Of a stretch of 64,000 nucleotides of DNA, positions 55,299 to 62,179 are shown piece by piece. How positions within the stretch are numbered: position 1 is the stretch's first letter; every line of letters starts with the position of its first letter. This stretch comes from Winogradskyella wandonensis. Its GTDB lineage: Bacteria > Bacteroidota > Bacteroidia > Flavobacteriales > Flavobacteriaceae. The notes under the pieces are model-generated. The model did not search any database. It had not been told where the DNA came from and saw only the letters and a list, made by a program, of their open reading frames with translations. Location: the NCBI RefSeq assembly GCF_004346845.1, contig NZ_SMGI01000003.1:142029-206028 (forward strand), in the 5' to 3' direction. Both the position numbers and the translations under genes were made by a program.

Positions 55299-56594
55299 AT
55301 GAGAAAATTCGCTTTAATAATAGTCATAGTAATTTCTTTTTCATCGTGTAATCAACGCAATAAAAACAATGATAATCCTATAAGTGAAAACCAAATTGTA
55401 ATGGATTCTTTAACCGCTGAATTGGATTCTATTCAAAAAAATGGACGAATAAATGGATTTGCAGTTGCAATGGTCGACCAAAACGGAGTGCTCTATGAAA
55501 AAGGCTTTGGATTAGCTAATCTTGAGACAAAAGAGAAGTATACAGAAAATACAATACAGCACATTGCTTCGGTTTCTAAAACGTTAATTGGTATATCCTT
55601 AATGAAAGCTAAAGAAATGGGGAAATTAAATTTAGATGATCCGATTCAGGACTATTTGCCTTTTAAGGTAGTAAATCCAAATTACCCTAATGAAACAATT
55701 ACAGTAAGACAATTGGCTACACATACTTCTAGTATTAATGATACTGATGAACAGTATATGGAAAGAGCTTGGATTCTTACAAAAGATCAAGACTTATCAA
55801 AAGTAAGCACAGATTATCCAGCTCAAAGATTAAACCCTTCTGAACTTGATGTTCCAATGGAAAAATACTTGAAAGGATATTTGGAAATAAATGGTGCATA
55901 TTATCAAGATGACAATTACATAAACTTCAAACCAGGGGAACGCTTTGAATATTCTAATATAGGCGCTACGTTATGTGCATTAGTTATCGAAAAAGCAACA
56001 GGTCAGGTATTTGATTCATTTACTGAAGAACACATCTTAAAACCATTGAGTATGAATTCATCTGGTTGGTCATTAGAAGATGTGGATATAAAAAAGCATT
56101 CAAGATTATACAGAAACGATAACTCTCTTTTACCCTTCTACACCGCAATAACATATCCTGATGGAATGTTAATTTCATCAAGTAGTGATATGGCGAAGTA
56201 TCTAGTTGAATTGATAAAAGGCTATTCGGGAGAAGGTACATTACTTTCAAAAGAAAGCTATAAAGAACTTTTTACAGAACAACTTAGTGATAACAATTTT
56301 GCAGAAGGTGAGCGTAACGCAGACCATCCTTATGATGGAGACTATAATCCTGCAATTTTTATAGGATATAGCGCATTCGGTTTTGTTGGTCATTCTGGTG
56401 GTGACGCTGGAGTTGCTACTTGGATGTATTTTGACAAAGAAAAAAAGACTGGAAGATACATTGTAATTAACTGTGATATGGGAAATGACGAAAGAGCTAG
56501 AGAATTAGAATATTACGCAGTTTGGGATAAAATGAATGAATATTTTGATAAACTGAACTTAGAAAAGCCAGCACATAACAACGTGTATAATTAA
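55299..56594 (+). CDS. Serine hydrolase lipoprotein (class C beta-lactamase family)
   Basis: A 431-residue exported lipoprotein (lipobox SFSSC, Cys17). The penicillin-binding fold has the nucleophile motif SVSK (Ser91, Lys94), YSN near residue 212 and HSGG near 368 in place of KTG. Such proteins are usually D-aminopeptidases, esterases or carboxypeptidases rather than true beta-lactamases. The last codons (HNNVYN) are encoded by the start of the flanking repeat, so the repeat has supplied the C-terminus. The gene may be a mobile cassette (inference). Confidence 0.86.
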   Translation: MRKFALIIVIVISFSSCNQRNKNNDNPISENQIVMDSLTAELDSIQKNGRINGFAVAMVDQNGVLYEKGFGLANLETKEKYTENTIQHIASVSKTLIGISLMKAKEMGKLNLDDPIQDYLPFKVVNPNYPNETITVRQLATHTSSINDTDEQYMERAWILTKDQDLSKVSTDYPAQRLNPSELDVPMEKYLKGYLEINGAYYQDDNYINFKPGERFEYSNIGATLCALVIEKATGQVFDSFTEEHILKPLSMNSSGWSLEDVDIKKHSRLYRNDNSLLPFYTAITYPDGMLISSSSDMAKYLVELIKGYSGEGTLLSKESYKELFTEQLSDNNFAEGERNADHPYDGDYNPAIFIGYSAFGFVGHSGGDAGVATWMYFDKEKKTGRYIVINCDMGNDERARELEYYAVWDKMNEYFDKLNLEKPAHNNVYN

Positions 56595-56700
56595 TTGCTA
56601 GGTCACAGCCGACTCACGAAAATTCCGATAGAATTTTCTATCTATGATTAGTTTGCTAACTTATGTTTAACCTCTCAGCAACTATATATAAAACTCTTAA
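56571..56700. repeat. Right flank element of serine hydrolase gene
   Basis: Starts within the gene end at GCACATAAC and continues AACGTGTATAATTAATTGC. It contains a perfect 8-bp hairpin (GAAAATTC/GAATTTTC, 56618-56638) and ends near CTCAGCAACTATATA. Two 9-bp stretches are inverted copies of the left flank. I recall sequences of this style recurring between genes in Flavobacteriaceae; only this copy is visible. Confidence 0.4.
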
Positions 56701-56722
56701 ATAAGACTTCGCAATCTTGCAT

Positions 56723-56754
56723 AAAAAAACTCCAATCAATTACGACTGGAGTCT
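56723..56754 (-). terminator. Terminator downstream of tRNA-Thr
   Basis: On the minus strand ACTCCA/TGGAGT pair (12-base loop) and are followed by a run of seven T, 12 bases after the tRNA 3' end. Confidence 0.75.
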
Positions 56755-56765
56755 TAAAATTTAAG

Positions 56766-56839
56766 AGCCGATGGAGGGACTCGAACCCACGACCTGCTGA
56801 TTACAAATCAGCTGCTCTAGCCAGCTGAGCTACATCGGC
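56766..56839 (-). tRNA. tRNA-Thr (anticodon TGT)
   Basis: A 74-base cloverleaf. The acceptor stem GCCGATG/CATCGGC has seven perfect pairs. The D arm is GCTCAGCTGGCTAGAGC, the anticodon stem GCTGA/TCAGC has loop TTTGTAA, and the T arm contains GGTTCGAGTCC. Anticodon TGT reads ACN threonine codons. CCA is not encoded. Confidence 0.96.
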
Positions 56840-56886
56840 GAAAGAGGCGTAAATTTAAATTAGATTTTTAAATCTGCAAACCTATT

Positions 56887-57156
56887 TTATTTTAATTTAT
56901 TTATTTTTTCAATTAGCGCTCTACCTTTAGTCTCAAGCTCTTGATTTATGGCTTTAAAGTGCGCTTTTTTATTTTCGACGCTTCTATCATTTACCTTAAC
57001 AATTAAATCGTCAAACGTTGCTATTGCTTCGTCTATTATTGCATCACTTTCCTTAGTTGGCTTTTCTGCATTTGCCAGTTCCCAAATATAAACTGCTTCG
57101 ATAATATCACCTAAAACGTAGTTGATGTCTTTCTTTAAATCTCTTTTATTTGCCAT
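56887..57156 (-). CDS. Small helical hypothetical protein
   Basis: An 89-residue all-helical cytoplasmic protein opening MANKRDLKKDINYVLGDIIE. The ATG at 57156 is preferred to the TTG seven codons earlier. Charged residues are evenly spread and there is no signal. Similar short proteins are common in Flavobacteriaceae, but I do not know a function. Confidence 0.72.
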   Translation of the reverse strand: MANKRDLKKDINYVLGDIIEAVYIWELANAEKPTKESDAIIDEAIATFDDLIVKVNDRSVENKKAHFKAINQELETKGRALIEKINKLK

Positions 57157-57225
57157 GATTTTTAATTTATGGGACAAAAGTAATAAATCCCTTTAATTTG
57201 TAATCTTTTTTTAGAAAAAGATACG

Positions 57226-58197
57226 CTAAACATACACCTCTAAAAGTTCTGCTTTAGAGGCATTTATTGTATAGGTTTTAATCGATGCCGGTAAAAGCAT
57301 TGTTTCACCTTTTTTTATTATCTCTTTACCGCTAGAGGTATGGATTTCCATTTGCCCTTCTACACAAATGTAAATGATAAACGAATCGAAATTATTTTTC
57401 TTTTGAAGTTCAGAATCAAGTTTTATATAATTGGTTGTAAAGTATTGGCAATTCACCATTGCATTTGATTGATTTTGGGTTTTATTATAAGTTACCCTAA
57501 AATCATTCTTCATATTAAAATCAATAGCGTCTATGGCCAAATCGTTGTGCAACTCGCGCGAATTACCATCTGAATCTACTCTATCCCAATCGTAAACCCG
57601 ATAGGTAATATCACTAGTTTGTTGAATCTCAGCCAATAGCACTCCTGCACCTATAGCGTGTACGCGCCCGACCTCTATAAAATAGGTGTCACCTTTCTTT
57701 ACCTTATCGAAATTTAAAATCTCGGTAAGCGTTTTATATTCTAGATGCTGAAGGTATTTTTCAGGAGTTACTTTCTGATTAAAACCTACAATGAGATTTG
57801 AATCTTCATCGGCTTGCATGACATACCACATTTCGGTCTTCCCAAAAGAATCGTGGCGTTCCGCCGCTAACCTATCATTAGGATGCAACTGAATACTTAA
57901 ATCTTGCTTGGCATCGATAAACTTAATTAGCAATGGAAATTTGTTTCCAAACCGCTGGTAATTTTTCTCACCCATTAAGTGAGACTGATAATTTTCTAAA
58001 AGCGTTTTTAATGATTGACCTTTTAATGGACCGTTAGTAACTATAGAGGTATCACCATCTACATCACTAATTTCCCAACTTTCGCCCACTTGGGTAGATT
58101 TAGACGGTTTATTTAGATATTTTGAAAGTTTTTCGCCACCCCAAATTTTGTCCTTTAAAATAGGTTTGAACTTTAATGGATATAATTCTTCTTGCAT
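57226..58197 (-). CDS. manA: Mannose-6-phosphate isomerase, class I
   Basis: Interconverts mannose-6-phosphate and fructose-6-phosphate, feeding GDP-mannose and surface sugars. The 323-residue zinc cupin has QLHPND (metal His), KTEMWYVM, GRVHAIGAGVLLAEIQQTSD and DWDR, all of the short bacterial class I form. It is last in an operon with queD and idi: its ATG is one base from the queD stop. An AT-rich weak hairpin lies after the stop. Confidence 0.92.
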   Translation of the reverse strand: MQEELYPLKFKPILKDKIWGGEKLSKYLNKPSKSTQVGESWEISDVDGDTSIVTNGPLKGQSLKTLLENYQSHLMGEKNYQRFGNKFPLLIKFIDAKQDLSIQLHPNDRLAAERHDSFGKTEMWYVMQADEDSNLIVGFNQKVTPEKYLQHLEYKTLTEILNFDKVKKGDTYFIEVGRVHAIGAGVLLAEIQQTSDITYRVYDWDRVDSDGNSRELHNDLAIDAIDFNMKNDFRVTYNKTQNQSNAMVNCQYFTTNYIKLDSELQKKNNFDSFIIYICVEGQMEIHTSSGKEIIKKGETMLLPASIKTYTINASKAELLEVYV

Positions 58198-58608
58198 TTA
58201 CTCACCAGAATAGGTCACAAAGTTACGAGGAGTTTCGTAAAGTGTCACTTCTAAATCTAATTTAGAATCTAACTTAGCCTTTAATTTATTATAAATTACT
58301 ACAACTATATTCTCTGCTGTTGGGTTTAAATCCTGAAATTCTGGCACTTCTAGATTTAAGTTTTTATGGTCAAAGGCATCTTCGACTTCAGATTTAATAA
58401 AGTCTTTTAAAATTTTTACATCTATGACGTAGCCTGTTTCTGGGTCGATATTTCCAGTTACGCTTGCAATAAGCTCGTAATTATGGCCATGAAAATTAGG
58501 ATTATTGCATTTTCCGAACACAGCGTCATTCTTCTCGAAGCTCCAATCTTTTCTGTATAATCTGTGTGCCGCATTAAAATGTGCACGTCTGCTCACGGTT
58601 ACTCTCAT
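58198..58608 (-). CDS. queD: 6-carboxy-5,6,7,8-tetrahydropterin synthase
   Basis: Enzyme of queuosine synthesis that acts on dihydroneopterin triphosphate. The 136 residues fit the family. Zinc histidines are in HFNAAHRL and NFHGHNYEL, the catalytic Cys is in FGKCNNPN, and the Asp-His pair is in FDHKNLN. The PTPS group also includes biopterin synthases, so the pathway is assigned by analogy. It overlaps idi by four bases. Confidence 0.92.
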   Translation of the reverse strand: MRVTVSRRAHFNAAHRLYRKDWSFEKNDAVFGKCNNPNFHGHNYELIASVTGNIDPETGYVIDVKILKDFIKSEVEDAFDHKNLNLEVPEFQDLNPTAENIVVVIYNKLKAKLDSKLDLEVTLYETPRNFVTYSGE

Positions 58609-59129
58609 TTCTTAATATTAATATGTTCGTAAAACTTTTCGAAAATAATTTTAAACCAAGCCGTATAACTTTCTGGATGTTGAAAAATATCGTCTTTTAC
58701 ATCGTCTAAAAGCATCCATTTCCAATCGGCAACTTCATCTGGATTAATTTTAGGGGAATCCTCATAATAGCCAACCATAATATGGTCTAGCTCGTGCTCT
58801 GTTAGGCCATTATCAAAAGGCGCCTTGTAGATAAAAGATGTTGTTTCTTCGAGATCTGTTACAAATCCCATTTCTTCTTTTAAACGCCTTTTCCCTGCTT
58901 CTAAGTTACTTTCTCCATCTCTTTGGTGACTGCAACAAGTATTTGTCCAAAGGCCTGGTGAGTGGTATTTATGCAAGGCACGTTGCTGGAGCATTAACTC
59001 ATTATTTTTATTAAAGATAAAAACAGAAAAAGCGCGATGTAAAACAGCCTTTTCATGAGCTTCCATTTTGGGCATTAAACCAATTTGTTCGTCGTTTTCG
59101 TTGACTAAAATGACTTGTTCTTCGTTCAT
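58605..59129 (-). CDS. idi: Isopentenyl-diphosphate delta-isomerase, type 1
   Basis: Nudix-fold isomerase that converts IPP to DMAPP for isoprenoids such as menaquinone and carotenoids. The 174 residues have the catalytic Cys in TNTCCSHQRDGE, the Nudix-like helix AGKRRLKEEMGF and the acidic HELDHIMVGYY. Length and motifs match type 1 enzymes. It is first in an operon with queD and manA. A -7 box lies four bases before the ATG, so the mRNA may be almost leaderless. Confidence 0.95.
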   Translation of the reverse strand: MNEEQVILVNENDEQIGLMPKMEAHEKAVLHRAFSVFIFNKNNELMLQQRALHKYHSPGLWTNTCCSHQRDGESNLEAGKRRLKEEMGFVTDLEETTSFIYKAPFDNGLTEHELDHIMVGYYEDSPKINPDEVADWKWMLLDDVKDDIFQHPESYTAWFKIIFEKFYEHINIKK

Positions 59130-59133
59130 GGAG

Positions 59134-59141
59134 CAAAATTA
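59134..59141 (-). promoter_or_regulatory. -7 promoter box TAATTTTG for idi
   Basis: On the minus strand TAATTTTG ends five bases before the idi ATG. No -33 TTG is seen at the usual distance. Confidence 0.45.
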
Positions 59142-59179
59142 CAATCAAATGTTAAAAAAAATGATAAGGTTATCATAAA

Positions 59180-59208
59180 AAAATAACCGCTTCAAATTGA
59201 AGCGGCTA
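59180..59208 (-). terminator. Terminator of PorE-like gene
   Basis: The palindromic stem CCGCTTCAA/TTGAAGCGG with one central base is followed on the minus strand by TTATTTTTTT. It starts 26 bases after the stop. Confidence 0.85.
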
Positions 59209-59233
59209 TCTATATTCAAGTAGTTTTAATTAC

Positions 59234-61213
59234 TTATTCTCCACATTTTTTTCCTTTAAAAGACGTGATAATAAACTCACTACGTCTATTCTTTTGGTGT
59301 TGTAACTCTGTACATTCTGAGGTATCTACAGTGTCACAGCCACAATCATTAACTAATTGTGATTCTCCGTAACCCTTGGCAGTTAATCGCGTAGGGTCGA
59401 TACCACTTTTTACTAAATATTTTAGTGTGGCTTGTGCTCTGTTTTCTGAAAGCTTTTGGTTATACTCATCGGATGCTCTACAATCGGTATGACTTCTAAT
59501 ATCTAACGTCATTGAAGGATACTCTACCAGAACGGCTAATACTTTTTGTAATTGAAGCTCAGCCACGTATTTAATATCGTACTTATCCAAATCGAAATAG
59601 ATTAAAGGAATATTAAGTGCTTTTGCTAAATCATCACAAGGTTGTATGGCTATTTCTTCTGGTGATAATCCAATATCAAGGTTTAATTCTAAACTAGCGT
59701 CGTTGGTATCGAAACGCTCTTCCTCAATACTATACTTTTCCTTAGAACCTCTTACTAAATATTGTTTATCACAATCTACATTAAATCTAAAGGCAGCATC
59801 AGTGCCTACAATAACACGTTCTAATTCATTTCCTGTTGCATCTTTAAGTACAACCGTAGCTCCAGGCAACAAAGCTCCTGACTGTTTGTCTTTAACTCTT
59901 CCTGTAACTACTTGGTCGCATTCGCCTAAACCAAAACTATAAATATCATCGTCTCCCTTACCTCCAGTTCTATTTGATGAAAAGAAACCATTCTCGTTTT
60001 CTACATTTTCGTAAAACGCAAAATCGTCAGCATTGCTATTAAATGGTTTGCCTATATTGGTAACAACGTAATTATCGGTTACATTATCTGCAATTTTTTC
60101 GTCTGCACTGCGTACTACAAATATATCGTAACCACCAAGACCTGGAAGTCCTTTTGTAGAATAATATAAATCACCTTCACTATTTACAAATGGAAACGAA
60201 TCTGGTCCTTCGGTATTTATAGAGCTTCCTAAATTTCGTGGGGTTGCAAGAGAACCATCTTCATTTATATCTACAACCCAAATATCAGAATCTCCAACAG
60301 TACCTTCCATATCTGACGCAAAATAAAGGCGAGTACCTTCTTTATTAATTGTTGGGTGTGCTACGCTGTATTCATCACTATTAAAGTGTACAGATTTGAT
60401 TTCTCCCCAGTTACCATTATCGTCTTTAGAAACTCTAAATAATTTTAACTTATTAACACCATCATCACCTTTTTTGGCGCGATTACGGTAATAGTTATTC
60501 CTTGTAAAGAAAATTGTATTACCATCTGGCATATAAGCTACGCTTGACTCATGAAACTTTGTGTTTATCTTAGAACTGTATTCCGAAACGTTTGAAAACT
60601 CTCCATCGTTATAGCCATAAACCTTAAATAGATCGAGATAAGGCTGACCATTCCATTGGTAAGTTCTTTCGTCATTGCCTCTTGCAGATGCAAAAACCAA
60701 ATTACCATCGTAAACGGCTGTACCAAAATCTGAATACTCCGAGTTAAAGTTCAAATTATCAACTACAACATTAGACTTAGAATTCTGTGCGATTTGTTTT
60801 CTATAATCTCTTCTTGCAATAAAAGACTTTGCTCGTGAGTCCGATGGGTTTAATTCGTTAAACTTCTCCATCCACTCATCGGAAGCTTCGTAATTCTGGA
60901 CACCTTTTAAAGCCAGGGCATATCTAAAATAGTACTCCGAGTCTACATCTGTAGTTAGCTTAAAAAGCTCACCATACCAGCGCGCAGCTTCTTTCATCTT
61001 ATTCTGAAAATAAAATGAATTTGCCAACTGTTGAAGCATCTCTGGACTTCTGTAACCGTTTTCGGCAACTCGTAATAGCACATTACTCGTCTTTACATAA
61101 GCGAATTCGTTATAATCATCATTTACGCTTTTAACTTTGGACTTTTGGCTATTTGCCATAAAACAGCCTTGAATAAAAACAAGAGCTAGTATATATTTTA
61201 ATAGTTTTTTCAT
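59234..61213 (-). CDS. PorE-like OmpA family protein (TPR, PD40, CarboxypepD_reg, OmpA)
   Basis: A 659-residue exported protein (signal peptide about 1-22). Helical TPR-like repeats lie at 30-135. PD40/beta-propeller strands at 150-430 include GTRLYFASDMEGTVG and DSDIWVVD. A regulatory-like domain at 440-520 includes GRVKDKQSGALLPGATVV. An OmpA peptidoglycan-binding domain at 540-650 includes IYFDLDKYDIK, TDCRASDEYNQKLSENRA and NRRSEF. The plan is that of T9SS protein PorE, but paralogues accompany many PorP/SprF genes. It follows a PorP/SprF gene and a giant adhesin gene and likely anchors that adhesin's outlet to the wall. Confidence 0.9.
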   Translation of the reverse strand: MKKLLKYILALVFIQGCFMANSQKSKVKSVNDDYNEFAYVKTSNVLLRVAENGYRSPEMLQQLANSFYFQNKMKEAARWYGELFKLTTDVDSEYYFRYALALKGVQNYEASDEWMEKFNELNPSDSRAKSFIARRDYRKQIAQNSKSNVVVDNLNFNSEYSDFGTAVYDGNLVFASARGNDERTYQWNGQPYLDLFKVYGYNDGEFSNVSEYSSKINTKFHESSVAYMPDGNTIFFTRNNYYRNRAKKGDDGVNKLKLFRVSKDDNGNWGEIKSVHFNSDEYSVAHPTINKEGTRLYFASDMEGTVGDSDIWVVDINEDGSLATPRNLGSSINTEGPDSFPFVNSEGDLYYSTKGLPGLGGYDIFVVRSADEKIADNVTDNYVVTNIGKPFNSNADDFAFYENVENENGFFSSNRTGGKGDDDIYSFGLGECDQVVTGRVKDKQSGALLPGATVVLKDATGNELERVIVGTDAAFRFNVDCDKQYLVRGSKEKYSIEEERFDTNDASLELNLDIGLSPEEIAIQPCDDLAKALNIPLIYFDLDKYDIKYVAELQLQKVLAVLVEYPSMTLDIRSHTDCRASDEYNQKLSENRAQATLKYLVKSGIDPTRLTAKGYGESQLVNDCGCDTVDTSECTELQHQKNRRSEFIITSFKGKKCGE

Positions 61214-61223
61214 AGTCTGTGTT

Positions 61224-62164
61224 TTAGAAGAAACGTGGTGATAATATTTTGCCTAGTTGCTGCAATTCGAATCTCAATATTAATTCGTGTGTACCACTGT
61301 TATAATTATTTAAGTCCGATGTTGTTAAATCATAACCGTATCCGATATACATTCCTTTTGTGACTTGAAATCCAGCTAATGCAGAAATAGAGTCATCCCA
61401 TCTCCAAGCTAGACCTACTGTAAGAGTATCATCAAATAATGCATTTGCAGAAATATCGGCAATTAATGGTGCTCCAGAAACCGCTTTAACCAAAAATGCT
61501 GGTTTCAGTTTTACATTGCCACCCATATCAAAGACATAACCACCATGTAAAAAGAAATGCATACGTTCTGTGGCAACAGAGTTTTGAAAGTCGTCATAAT
61601 GATCTGTTGTAATAAAATTAGGTGCTGAAAGGCCTACGTACCAGTTTCTATTACTTAAGTATAAACCAGCTCCAACAATTAAAGCATGTTGATCTAAATT
61701 TGACTCGGGCGCAAACAATGGATCATCAAACTGGGGAAGACCTAAACTCCAATCAGTACTTAAATTATGCCAACCTGCTTTAACACCGAAAGATAGCCTT
61801 GTACCATTATCGTTAATCGGAAAGGTATACGAGAAATTTGCATCGACAAAATTCTCACGAGCTGGTCCAAGAGCATCACTTCCACATTTAACCCCAGTGC
61901 TAAACGCTCGTTACGCAAGGGCGAATGAATACCTAGAGATTGCGTTTGCGGTGCTCCATCGATTCCCACCCATTGGGAACGATGGAGTCCTACAATACTC
62001 AATGTTTCTCTTTGTCCTGCATAAGCCGGATTAATACTTAATGTATTGTACATATAGTGCGTATACTGAGGATCTTGTTGTCCGTAACTGTCGATTGGCA
62101 TTAATCCTAGTGCTAAAACTACAACTAAGCTAATTAATGATGATTTATTGATCATATTTTTCAT
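61224..62164 (-). pseudogene. PorP/SprF family membrane protein gene with one-base frameshift
   Basis: The N-terminal part (62164 down to about 61880) has a signal peptide and the family opening QQDPQYTHYMYNTLSINPAYAG. The C-terminal part lies in the frame one base back and reads on as SDALGPARENF, FSYTFPINDNG and GVKAGWHNL to the final barrel strands. Adding one base near 61880 (GTGGAAGTGATG) would restore about 313 residues, a normal length. No slippery heptamer is seen. It is either a true pseudogene or a sequencing error. PorP/SprF proteins connect T9SS adhesins to the outer membrane, as SprF does for SprB. Confidence 0.9.
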
Positions 62165-62179
62165 TTTTTCAGTACTGTT

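Noticed and set aside
56618..56638. Perfect hairpin GAAAATTC/GAATTTTC as terminator of the serine hydrolase gene
   Set aside because: No T-run follows on the plus strand. It lies inside the flanking repeat and is better read as part of that element.
55179..56700. Classical integron attC sites around the serine hydrolase
   Set aside because: The canonical core GTTRRRY/RYYYAAC is not matched and no integrase is in the window, so only a cassette-like repeat is claimed.
61870..61890. Programmed -1 frameshift in the PorP/SprF gene
   Set aside because: The junction lacks an X XXY YYZ slippery site and no strong stem-loop is evident downstream. PorP/SprF genes are not known to use recoding.
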